Positions 1-5,506 of a stretch of 5,986 nt of DNA are shown piece by piece. The stretch comes from an uncultured Rhodobacterales bacterium (GTDB lineage: Bacteria; Pseudomonadota; Alphaproteobacteria; Rhodobacterales; Rhodobacteraceae), in the NCBI GenBank assembly GCA_937901055.1, contig CALCGO010000067.1:1-5986 (forward strand), given 5' to 3'. The translations under genes were made by a program, and so were the position numbers. How positions within the stretch are numbered: position 1 is the first letter of the stretch; each line of letters begins with the position of its first letter. A model generated the notes under the pieces. It searched no databases. It worked only from the letters and a program-made list of their open reading frames with translations, and was not told the DNA's origin.

Positions 1-1530
1 ATGGCAGCGCCCATCGGAGGAACCGAACCGGCCGGCTTTGGCAGAGGCTCAGTTGAAGCGTCGCCCTTGGCTGACGATGGCTTCCTTTATATTTCGGACC
101 CTTGGGGCACGCCCTACAAGTTCGACGTGTCGGATGGCGTGAGGGCAAAACCGGTCTGGGTCTGTGACACGAGCATCGACAAAGACCCCAGCCAAGCCAT
201 TCTACTGGCGAACCGCGGCCTCGCGCTATCGGGCAATAACGTCATCACTGTGCTGCCTGACGGTCGTGTCGTCGCCTGCGACGACGAGACCGGTGACATA
301 GTTTGGGACCAGCAGATTGCCACGGATACCGGGGAAGGTTTCACCAATTCACCCCAGGCGATTGGCGACAAGATCATCGTTGGTCAGTCATATGGTGACT
401 GGGCAACCCGCGGATGGATCGCCGCGTTGAACCCCGACAACGGTGAAGAACTGTGGCGCTTCTACACGGTGCCAGAGCCTGGCCAGCCGGGTTCGGAAAC
501 GTGGTTGTGCGACGAAACCGGCAACCCCGATTGTTGGAAGACCGGCGGCGGCGCGGCTTGGGTGGCCGGCTCCTATGACCCTGAAACAGATACACTCTTC
601 TGGGGTACAGGCAATCCGGTACCAATGTATGACCCAGAATATCGCCCCGGCGATAACCTTTACACCAACTCGTCCTTGGCGCTGGACGCCGACACGGGCG
701 ACCTGAACTGGCACTTCCAGTACACGCCTGGAGACTACATGGACTATGATGAGGTCGGCACACAGCTTCTGATCGACACCACCATCGATGGAGAAGACCG
801 CAAGATCCTGGCGCACTTCGGGCGGAACGGCAACTTCTACACGCTCGACCGCACCAACGGCTCCTACATCAGCTCGGTCACTTATGTGAGCAATATCAAC
901 TGGACGGAGGGAATCGACCCCAAGACCGGCAAGCCGGTGGAATATGACCCCTCAGCGTCGCTGCAGACCTATGCGATCGGTGCAATCGACCGCGCCGGAG
1001 CGACCGCCACGACCTGCCCGAACATTCAGGGTGGCACCAACTTCTTCCCGACCTCCTACAATCCGGAGCTCGGCATCGCCTATGCGGTGGGGATCGAAGG
1101 TTGTTCAGACCTGTCGGTTAGGGAAGTTGACTCAGCTGACGTTGTACCTGGTGAGATCTTCATCGGCGGCTCCGGCGTGAACAGCGGAGTGCAGACCGGT
1201 GCGATCAATGCCGTCAACGTGGCCTCGGCCGACTTAACGGCAACACTTGCGACGGAGTTCCCGATGTATAGCGGAGTCCTGGCTACACCTGACCTGGTAT
1301 GGGCTGGCCATCTGGACGGCACTCTTGCCGCCTATGATGCGACGACGTTAGAAGAGAAGTGGTCGATGAACGTCGGTACTTCGTTCCAAGCGCCGCCCAT
1401 TGCCTTCGCTGTTGATGGCAAGGAATATATTGCCATCGCGGGCGGCGGCATCGGTATTGCGGCCATGGGCCACGCCGAGCTGCAAGGAATCCAGAATGCC
1501 AACATGCTTTGGGTCTTCGCGCTCGATTGA
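1..1530 (+). CDS. PQQ-dependent alcohol-type dehydrogenase, 5'-truncated by the window edge
   Basis: Periplasmic quinoprotein dehydrogenase of the eight-bladed beta-propeller family; it oxidises an alcohol or related substrate with PQQ and passes electrons to a c-type cytochrome. The visible part is 509 residues. Full-length members are about 600 with a signal peptide, and residue 1 already falls in an early blade (GRGSVEASPL), so the ATG at base 1 is probably an internal Met. Seen: the WKTGGGAAW segment (179-187), GTGNPVP (202-208, with N205 as the predicted metal-ligand Asn), RPGDNLYTNSS, the active-site stretch MDYDEV with predicted catalytic D248 and a second acid D250, and GRNGNFYTLDRTNG with R275 near PQQ. 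The Glu metal ligand of methanol dehydrogenases aligns with D133 (YGDWATRG). The adjacent Cys-Cys pair of methanol dehydrogenases is missing: LLANRG stands where CCDTVNRG would be. The family is secure; substrate and metal (Ca or lanthanide) are inferred. A terminator follows 16 bp after the stop. Confidence 0.93.
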   Translation: MAAPIGGTEPAGFGRGSVEASPLADDGFLYISDPWGTPYKFDVSDGVRAKPVWVCDTSIDKDPSQAILLANRGLALSGNNVITVLPDGRVVACDDETGDIVWDQQIATDTGEGFTNSPQAIGDKIIVGQSYGDWATRGWIAALNPDNGEELWRFYTVPEPGQPGSETWLCDETGNPDCWKTGGGAAWVAGSYDPETDTLFWGTGNPVPMYDPEYRPGDNLYTNSSLALDADTGDLNWHFQYTPGDYMDYDEVGTQLLIDTTIDGEDRKILAHFGRNGNFYTLDRTNGSYISSVTYVSNINWTEGIDPKTGKPVEYDPSASLQTYAIGAIDRAGATATTCPNIQGGTNFFPTSYNPELGIAYAVGIEGCSDLSVREVDSADVVPGEIFIGGSGVNSGVQTGAINAVNVASADLTATLATEFPMYSGVLATPDLVWAGHLDGTLAAYDATTLEEKWSMNVGTSFQAPPIAFAVDGKEYIAIAGGGIGIAAMGHAELQGIQNANMLWVFALD

Positions 1531-1546
1531 TCGCAAACACCCTCTT

Positions 1547-1576
1547 GCCGGGCAGCCTAGGTTGCCCGGCATTTTT
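1547..1576 (+). terminator. Intrinsic terminator after the dehydrogenase
   Basis: A perfect 8-bp GC-rich stem (GCCGGGCA at 1547-1554 pairing with TGCCCGGC at 1563-1570) with an 8-nt loop is followed by ATTTTTG. This is a textbook Rho-independent terminator on the + strand, 16 bp after the dehydrogenase stop. The cytochrome gene begins only 35 bp further on and no clear promoter is visible between them. It may therefore act as a partial terminator that lets the dehydrogenase be made in excess of the two downstream proteins. Confidence 0.88.
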
Positions 1577-1611
1577 GTATCTTATTCCTTAACACAATCT
1601 GATGAACAGAC

Positions 1612-2133
1612 ATGCCTGTGACCCTTGATCTTACCTTTGCCTTTGCCGTGTCGCTTTTCCTCGTTACGCTAACGTCGCCCATGACCAGAGCTCAGCAGGT
1701 GATCGAATTGGTCGGAGATCCGCAACGCGGAAAGATCGTCTTTCGATCGTTGGGGGGTTGCGTGAATTGTCACGGATGGGCCGCCGACGGAAAAACCGGG
1801 GTCAATTTGCGCGCACCGACAGGCTCCAATTTACGTGAGACCGCGTTGGACACAGAAATACTAACAGAAATTATCAAATGCGGCCTTCCGGGCACTCCAA
1901 TGCCATATCACGGCAGAACAGCCTATCGCGATGACCGCTGCAATGAAATGCTCATGTCCGATTTCGCCCCAGGAAGCGAACCGACGCGCGGCAAGACCTT
2001 TAGCGATCAGAATATCGCCAACGTCGTCGCCTATCTGCAAACTCAGGTGATTGGTCTTGGCGAACCGACCTACACGGAATGCGCAGACTTTTTTGACAAC
2101 CCGGCCGCCCGGGCCTGCCTTAGCCTGAAGTAA
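1612..2133 (+). CDS. Secreted class I cytochrome c, likely electron acceptor of the PQQ dehydrogenase
   Basis: A 173-residue mono-heme c-type cytochrome. Residues 1-28 look like a Sec signal peptide (hydrophobic FAFAVSLFLVTL core, likely cleavage near TRAQQ), although the N-terminus lacks the usual basic residue. The heme-binding motif is CVNCH at 50-54, preceded by the usual GKIVFRSLGGC entry helix. M97 in GTPMPYH is the likely distal heme ligand. A C-terminal helix with NVVAYLQTQV (137-146) is typical of class I cytochromes. Two extra cysteine pairs (C90/C110 and C157/C169) could form disulfides. An upstream in-frame TGA at 1603 limits the start; the next ATG (M24) would lose the signal peptide, so 1612 is preferred despite a weak ribosome site. 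Its position after a PQQ dehydrogenase suggests it takes electrons from that enzyme, as XoxG/MxaG-type cytochromes do. The partner assignment is inferred. Confidence 0.88.
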   Translation: MPVTLDLTFAFAVSLFLVTLTSPMTRAQQVIELVGDPQRGKIVFRSLGGCVNCHGWAADGKTGVNLRAPTGSNLRETALDTEILTEIIKCGLPGTPMPYHGRTAYRDDRCNEMLMSDFAPGSEPTRGKTFSDQNIANVVAYLQTQVIGLGEPTYTECADFFDNPAARACLSLK

Positions 2134-2140
2134 CATAGTG

Positions 2141-2872
2141 ATGCACAAAAAGACCCTTCTTGCTCTTCTCTGCCTTGATCTTTCGGCCCATGCTTCGTTT
2201 GCGCAGGTACAGATCGAACCCGTTTATTCCATCTGGGATGTCAACCTCGGCGAAACAGTCTCTCAGGTGCGCGATGCCGATGTCGGCGAAATCGCTTGTG
2301 GGACGGACGGTGGTCCACCGGGGCAAACTCTTGCCTCCTTTGCGGATTTTATGAACTGCGTGCCCGAGTCATCCGGCTTGCGCGAGGTTGAGTTCAACTA
2401 TGACGATGAACAAGATTATATCGCGAAAGCGTTGGAGTCGGAATTCAAGGTTCTGCAGGGAGGCACCTCGGTCTATGCACATCCTGTGACGGTGTCGTTG
2501 CTGGTTGATCCGGCTGGTGTCGTGCAGGGCCGCCGAATCGTCACGGATAATCGCACCAGTGACCTCGTACGGAGAACCGCTTTTACGCTGATACGCAATT
2601 TTAAGGCGCAGTACAGCAACTGGTCACTGAGCTGCGCCGATATCCCGATGGAAGAGGGAGAACAGCCTGTTGGCAAACAGTTCATCCACGAACTGTGCAT
2701 TGGGCAGTCGCCAGATGGCCGCACTTTGATTGCTACTGAAGCCAGCTATTTGCGCAAGAGAGGACAGCGCGCTATCAATCAAGAGACGCAGGAGGTCAAC
2801 ACTGGTTATTTTGAAAGCCAGACTCGATATGAGGAAGTTTTGTCTCCGTACACCCCTACAACAGCGCCGTAA
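2141..2872 (+). CDS. Secreted four-cysteine protein of unknown function in the dehydrogenase cluster
   Basis: A 243-residue protein I do not recognise. The N-terminus MHKKTLLALLCLDLSAHASFAQ is written here only to show a classical signal peptide: two lysines, a hydrophobic core and an AxFA-Q type cleavage site near residue 22, so the product is probably periplasmic. The mature part has four cysteines (in EIACGT, FMNCVP, LSCADI and HELCIG), enough for two disulfides, and no transmembrane segment. The stretch VTVSLLVDPAGVVQGRRIVT looks like beta strands. A GTG directly before the ATG (2138) could also start it; I chose the ATG because GAAG at 2127-2130 is suitably placed. It begins 7 bp after the cytochrome stop, so the two are almost surely co-transcribed. 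By position it resembles XoxJ/MxaJ-type accessory proteins, but I see no sequence likeness to them. Its stop is 2 bp from the stop of the convergent pentapeptide gene. Confidence 0.82.
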   Translation: MHKKTLLALLCLDLSAHASFAQVQIEPVYSIWDVNLGETVSQVRDADVGEIACGTDGGPPGQTLASFADFMNCVPESSGLREVEFNYDDEQDYIAKALESEFKVLQGGTSVYAHPVTVSLLVDPAGVVQGRRIVTDNRTSDLVRRTAFTLIRNFKAQYSNWSLSCADIPMEEGEQPVGKQFIHELCIGQSPDGRTLIATEASYLRKRGQRAINQETQEVNTGYFESQTRYEEVLSPYTPTTAP

Positions 2873-2874
2873 CG

Positions 2875-3645
2875 TCAGTCCTGCAGCCGCCCATCTGCCA
2901 TGAAGTTCCCGCTCATGATCGCCTCGTCGAAATCCACATCGCGGGTTGCTGCAGTGGTAAAGCGGTTTCCGGTCAAAGTGGCTCCTGTTACTTTGGCGCG
3001 TCGCAGATCGGCTCCCAAAAAGTCAGTGTGCGAAATCGTCGCACTGACAAAGCTTGCTCTGCTGGCTTCAGCCTCGACAAAGCCAGCAAAGTTAATAGTT
3101 GCTCCATCAAACACGCTGCGTCCCAGACGCGCCCCGTTTAGGTTGGTTTGCTGAATTGACGTCTTGCTGAAATCGGCATTATTGGCCACAGCGTCGCGCA
3201 TCAGGGCTCGGTCCAGCACAGCGCCCTGCAGCTTAGCCGAGGTGAGGCGCGCCGTCTGCAGCCGCGCCTCAGTTAGATTAGAAGCGCTGAGGTCAGCCCC
3301 GGACATCTGCGCGCCGTAGAACATGGAGCGCGAGAAATCACCATTGACCATCTGGGCCGTGGTTAGGTCGGCCAAGTTGAAGTTGGTGCCGATGGCTATT
3401 ACCCCGTCAAGGACGGCGCCACGAAGCTTGGCGCGGTGGAAGGTGGCGTCGGTCAGAATGGCGCCTGTCAGGTCGACACCACTCAGATCGGCCTTCTTGA
3501 ACTTGGCCCCGCTCAGATCGCAGCCCCGGCACTCGGTTATGTTACCCGATCGCAACGCCGCAACCAGATCCTCGAGCGTGCCTTCGGCGCAGGCGTTGCC
3601 GACCAATCCAGAAACCGCAAGAAATGCAAATATAAAACGCCACAT
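2875..3645 (-). CDS. Secreted pentapeptide-repeat protein
   Basis: A 256-residue protein built almost wholly of A(D/N)Lxx-type pentapeptide repeats. Residues 1-20 are a signal peptide (MWRFIFAFLAVSGLVGNACA, cleavage after ACA; no lipobox), so it is exported to the periplasm. A short helical linker (about 21-36) and a CRGC pair (C39, C42) precede the repeats, which run from about 43 to 246 (DLSGAKF, ADLSGVDL, GADLSASNL, GADLRRAKV and so on). That is roughly 40 pentapeptides, enough for some ten coils of a right-handed quadrilateral beta helix. Such proteins are mostly of unknown role; the DNA-gyrase mimics of the family are cytoplasmic, which does not fit an exported protein. The start has no strong ribosome site, but it is the only one that keeps the signal peptide. 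It is convergent with the upstream + strand operon, and no terminator is visible in the 2-bp gap. Confidence 0.88.
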   Translation of the reverse strand: MWRFIFAFLAVSGLVGNACAEGTLEDLVAALRSGNITECRGCDLSGAKFKKADLSGVDLTGAILTDATFHRAKLRGAVLDGVIAIGTNFNLADLTTAQMVNGDFSRSMFYGAQMSGADLSASNLTEARLQTARLTSAKLQGAVLDRALMRDAVANNADFSKTSIQQTNLNGARLGRSVFDGATINFAGFVEAEASRASFVSATISHTDFLGADLRRAKVTGATLTGNRFTTAATRDVDFDEAIMSGNFMADGRLQD

Positions 3646-3651
3646 GACGCT

Positions 3652-3661
3652 ACGCTAGCGT
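3652..3661. promoter_or_regulatory. Perfect 10-bp palindrome in the leader of the pentapeptide-repeat gene
   Basis: ACGCTAGCGT is a perfect inverted repeat, 6 bp upstream of the ATG on the - strand and downstream of the proposed promoter. It could be an operator half-site pair or a small leader structure that hides the ribosome site. Only the symmetry is seen; the function is a guess. Confidence 0.3.
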
Positions 3662-3686
3662 GCCCGCATATCAGGTTTTTCAATCA

Positions 3687-3714
3687 CTTATATAGTTTAT
3701 TCCGATGAGCACAA
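3687..3714 (-). promoter_or_regulatory. Possible sigma70-type promoter for the pentapeptide-repeat gene
   Basis: Read on the - strand, a -10-like TATAAG (3692-3687) is preceded by a 16-bp spacer and a weak -35-like TTGTGC (3714-3709). Transcription would start near 3680 and leave a leader of about 35 nt before the ATG at 3645. The -10 matches the consensus at five of six positions and the -35 at three. The -35 lies inside the IS3-type remnant described next. Confidence 0.35.
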
Positions 3715-3815
3715 TCGCCTCAAATCCCACCATGTCGAGTGTAATTTCCGCTTGAGTGCGCGTTTGATGTCTTTGACGATCTTCTCGCCAGGATTTTTGC
3801 GTATTCCAGTTGTCT
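3697..3815 (-). pseudogene. Remnant of an IS3-family transposase OrfA (N-terminal part)
   Basis: On the - strand, bases 3801-3757 encode RKNPGEKIVKDIKRA. From memory this matches the start of IS3-family OrfA proteins (R-K-S-P-G/A-E-K-V/I-V-K-D-I-R/K-R-A, followed by T-R-K-x-Y-S-A-E). After it the reading drifts (LKRKLHSTWWDLRR) and hits a stop at 3697-3699, where a real OrfA continues with its helix-turn-helix. An in-frame stop lies just before the fragment and no ATG is left. It is thus a short decayed piece of an insertion sequence; its ends and target duplication are not recognisable. The match is short, so confidence is moderate. Confidence 0.55.
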
Positions 3816-3825
3816 ATCTCAACCT

Positions 3826-3954
3826 TGGCTACGTATCCGGGCAAGAGCGGGACTGACAGGAGTTCACATTAACGACCTACGGCACGCGTATGCGTCAAAC
3901 GCGGTTTCGGGTGGAATGCCCATCGCTCTCCGTAGGTTTAAAATCAAATCCTAG
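3826..3954 (+). pseudogene. Remnant of a phage-type tyrosine recombinase (integrase), catalytic domain
   Basis: Bases 3826-3936 encode W-L-R-I-R-A-R-A-G-L-T-G-V and then HINDLRHAYASNAVSGG. This is the W-x-x-I/R-x-R-A-G-L...H-D-L-R-H-x-x-A-S block of phage and island integrases (box II of the catalytic domain). The frame ends at TAG 3952-3954, before the LLGH segment and before the catalytic Tyr. The conserved box-II His that precedes DLRH is Asn (AAC at 3871-3873). There is no start codon and no N-terminal domain. This is a dead fragment of an integrase and marks past integration of a phage or genomic island here. Confidence 0.7.
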
Positions 3955-3988
3955 CGGCACCCAGGCGGTTCGGTAACAATCGTCCTGT

Positions 3989-3999
3989 AATAAGAGTGT
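3989..3999 (+). repeat. 11-bp direct repeat, copy 1
   Basis: AATAAGAGTGT occurs here and again at 4394-4404 in the same orientation, 405 bp apart. Both copies lie in the gene-free, mobile-element-derived stretch. It may be a relic of a target duplication or of a dispersed intergenic repeat; the flanking bases do not match. Confidence 0.4.
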
Positions 4000-4117
4000 A
4001 GTTTCGCCACCTGATCCTGATCGAGCTGACATCAGCGCTACAGATGTGAAGGTCCGCTTTGTTGAATCTGCGATTTCTACTTCGCACCTGCAGCGAATGG
4101 CGGCTGTCCGCCCTTAG

Positions 4118-4306
4118 TTACCGAACTGCGGGAAAGGCATACTGGTCAGTAAAGGCTCAGAGCAGACCTCTGACGATTTCCAAAAACCTACAAAGACAAC
4201 TGAACTTGCGGAAGAGTTTCGAGGACGCATTCAAGAGGCGTATTTAGAAGCTTGGGGATGTGAGCATCTGTGGATTGAGATATCGCCAGAGGACGCGAAC
4301 CTGTGA
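4118..4306 (+). pseudogene. Coding-like fragment of unknown origin, no start codon
   Basis: The frame opening after a TAG at 4115 and closing at TGA 4304-4306 gives about 62 residues with natural protein character: a helix-like stretch TTELAEEFRGRIQEAYLEAW (4196-4255) followed by GCEHLWIEISPEDANL. No ATG, GTG or TTG start with a ribosome site is visible near its beginning. A +2 shifted frame over the same bases (4059-4247) has an ATG but gives a basic, low-quality protein. I therefore read this as the C-terminal end of a decayed gene. I do not recognise the family. Confidence 0.35.
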
Positions 4307-4393
4307 AGCGATGAACGGCCCTTTGCAGGCCTTGGACTGGGTGCCCGAATGCTGCAGTGCTGCCTGACGCCACCAATATTTTATTGGGGTCGC

Positions 4394-4404
4394 AATAAGA
4401 GTGT
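4394..4404 (+). repeat. 11-bp direct repeat, copy 2
   Basis: Second exact copy of AATAAGAGTGT (first at 3989-3999). A perfect small hairpin, CCAATA-TTT-TATTGG at 4373-4387, lies just upstream of it. Confidence 0.4.
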
Positions 4405-4519
4405 TGAATGCAAATGCACACAACTTTGCGCCAATTTGGAAATTTCAGTGGAATTTGGTAAGCTAATATGGGTTAGTAAAAGCAAACCTTAGGCTTCGTT
4501 CATTTTGGGAATGCTATCT

Positions 4520-5506
4520 ATGTCGGTCAACTGGAATAAAGTACTTTCTCCACCAGATGTGGGGAAAGAAATAGTTAAGACACTTAGCGTCGAAACCTTG
4601 GCAGATATCTGGAGCAATTGCCGACCCGACGAGGAGTGCTGCTTAGATAATGAGGAAATAATCAAAGCAATAGTTGGCCGGAAAGACAAAGCTGCGCAAG
4701 TGCTTTGTGCAAAATATGGCAATTTACATTTGTATTCTGGATTTACCGCTCAGGAGTTGGTCGAGTTGGCTGGAAGGTCACGCTCGCACACACTTGCCAT
4801 TCTGGGAAATACCCGCATTGATTGGTACAGTTTTTGGATGGGCCGAGAAAATTTACTTGTTGAAGAATTGATCTTTCCAACTGTCGAGGCAGATGATTTT
4901 GCCACCCACATATTGCTTAAAAACCCACGTATGGACCGGAAGCTGATTGGGGATATAATCCGAGGCGAAGGTCAATTTCAGGAAATACCAGCATCAACGC
5001 GTATCAAATTCGGATTTTTTGCAATCGGTGCAGATTACGTCGAAGATTCCGATACAGTTTATTATGAGGGTATTATGCCCTCCGAAAACGACATAAATTT
5101 TAGGAAACCGACGGAAGCCCTTTTTGCCATTCTGAGTCAACACGAAAAAGAATATAGAGTTCATTTTGAGGATTTAGTAAATTTACAGAAACCTCGAGTG
5201 TTTAGCATATGCGACGACGACTGGATTGATGAAGAAGGGCGTTCTGAAATTGGTGACCTCACGGATTATCACGAAAAGCTTCGAATGCGGGACGCTCGCG
5301 CACTAAATAATTTCATCAACTGGTTGCTGGATTGGAGTAAAGAGGAACCACTTGATACTGGCGAAGAAAAAGACAGGTTCGGAGTTTATGTAAAAGGGTC
5401 ATTTGCTGTTGTCGCGTTAAAAGAAGCGTTGAGCCGATTTTCTGACAAAAATGAAAGCGAACAAACTATCCAGCGAATAGCCCAGTCAAAACACTGGGTT
5501 CGATAA
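4520..5506 (+). CDS. Uncharacterised accessory protein, AT-rich gene
   Basis: A 328-residue soluble protein I cannot assign. I chose the ATG at 4520 because GGGA at 4507-4510 sits 9 bp before it; ATG 4511 and TTG 4505 are in frame but lack a well-placed ribosome site. No signal peptide or membrane segment is visible. The protein is acidic, largely helical, and rich in charged residues, with an ECC pair early on and a Trp-rich IDWYSFWMG stretch. The middle segment LLKNPRMDRKLIGDIIRGEG recalls, from memory, uncharacterised bacterial proteins with repeated helical units of the type L-x-x-N-P-R-x-x-x-x-x-I. Its codon and base use is much more AT-rich than that of the genes left of 3645, which suggests horizontal gain. 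It runs towards a broken helicase-like gene on the other strand, and its last codons overlap that gene's open frame. The true C-terminus may have been changed by the rearrangement that broke the helicase. Confidence 0.72.
   Translation: MSVNWNKVLSPPDVGKEIVKTLSVETLADIWSNCRPDEECCLDNEEIIKAIVGRKDKAAQVLCAKYGNLHLYSGFTAQELVELAGRSRSHTLAILGNTRIDWYSFWMGRENLLVEELIFPTVEADDFATHILLKNPRMDRKLIGDIIRGEGQFQEIPASTRIKFGFFAIGADYVEDSDTVYYEGIMPSENDINFRKPTEALFAILSQHEKEYRVHFEDLVNLQKPRVFSICDDDWIDEEGRSEIGDLTDYHEKLRMRDARALNNFINWLLDWSKEEPLDTGEEKDRFGVYVKGSFAVVALKEALSRFSDKNESEQTIQRIAQSKHWVR

Larger units (their letters stand above)
3646..4519. other. Gene-free stretch of about 870 bp made of decayed mobile DNA
   Basis: No intact gene is supported on either strand. 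It holds the leader and possible promoter of the pentapeptide gene, the IS3 OrfA-like and integrase fragments, the coding-like fragment at 4118-4306 and the 11-bp direct repeat. There is also a GC-rich hairpin, GGCGG-CTGT-CCGCC (4099-4112), with no T-tract, in a stretch that resembles dispersed intergenic sequence of Rhodobacterales (from memory only). From about 4400 the base composition turns AT-rich and stays so to the right. A lone -10-like TAATAT at 4464-4469 might serve the next gene, but no properly spaced -35 is seen. Confidence 0.6.

Noticed and set aside
388..816. Long - strand open frames opposite the dehydrogenase (also 374-763 and 1283-1540)
   Set aside because: They are antisense to a strongly supported enzyme gene, have arginine/proline-rich or low-quality protein character, and result from high GC.
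2900..3154. + strand open frames inside the pentapeptide-repeat gene (also 3323-3658)
   Set aside because: They mirror the repetitive codons of the real gene on the other strand; the products are repetitive shadows without signals.
4059..4247. Small + strand gene of 62 residues with an ATG
   Set aside because: Basic, implausible protein, no ribosome site, and the overlapping frame 4118-4306 looks more like real coding sequence.
4373..4387. Hairpin CCAATA-TTT-TATTGG as a terminator
   Set aside because: The stem is AT-rich and weak, has no T-tract after it, and no gene ends before it.
4188..4421. - strand frame of 77 residues in the gene-free stretch
   Set aside because: No ribosome site, no recognisable motif, and it overlaps the decayed + strand fragment.
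4436..4469. Promoter for the 4520 gene (TTGGAA and TAATAT)
   Set aside because: The spacer between the two boxes is 22 bp, too long for a sigma70 promoter.
3646..4519. CRISPR array, tRNA or other RNA gene in the gene-free stretch
   Set aside because: No regularly spaced repeats and no cloverleaf or T-loop-like sequence was seen on either strand.
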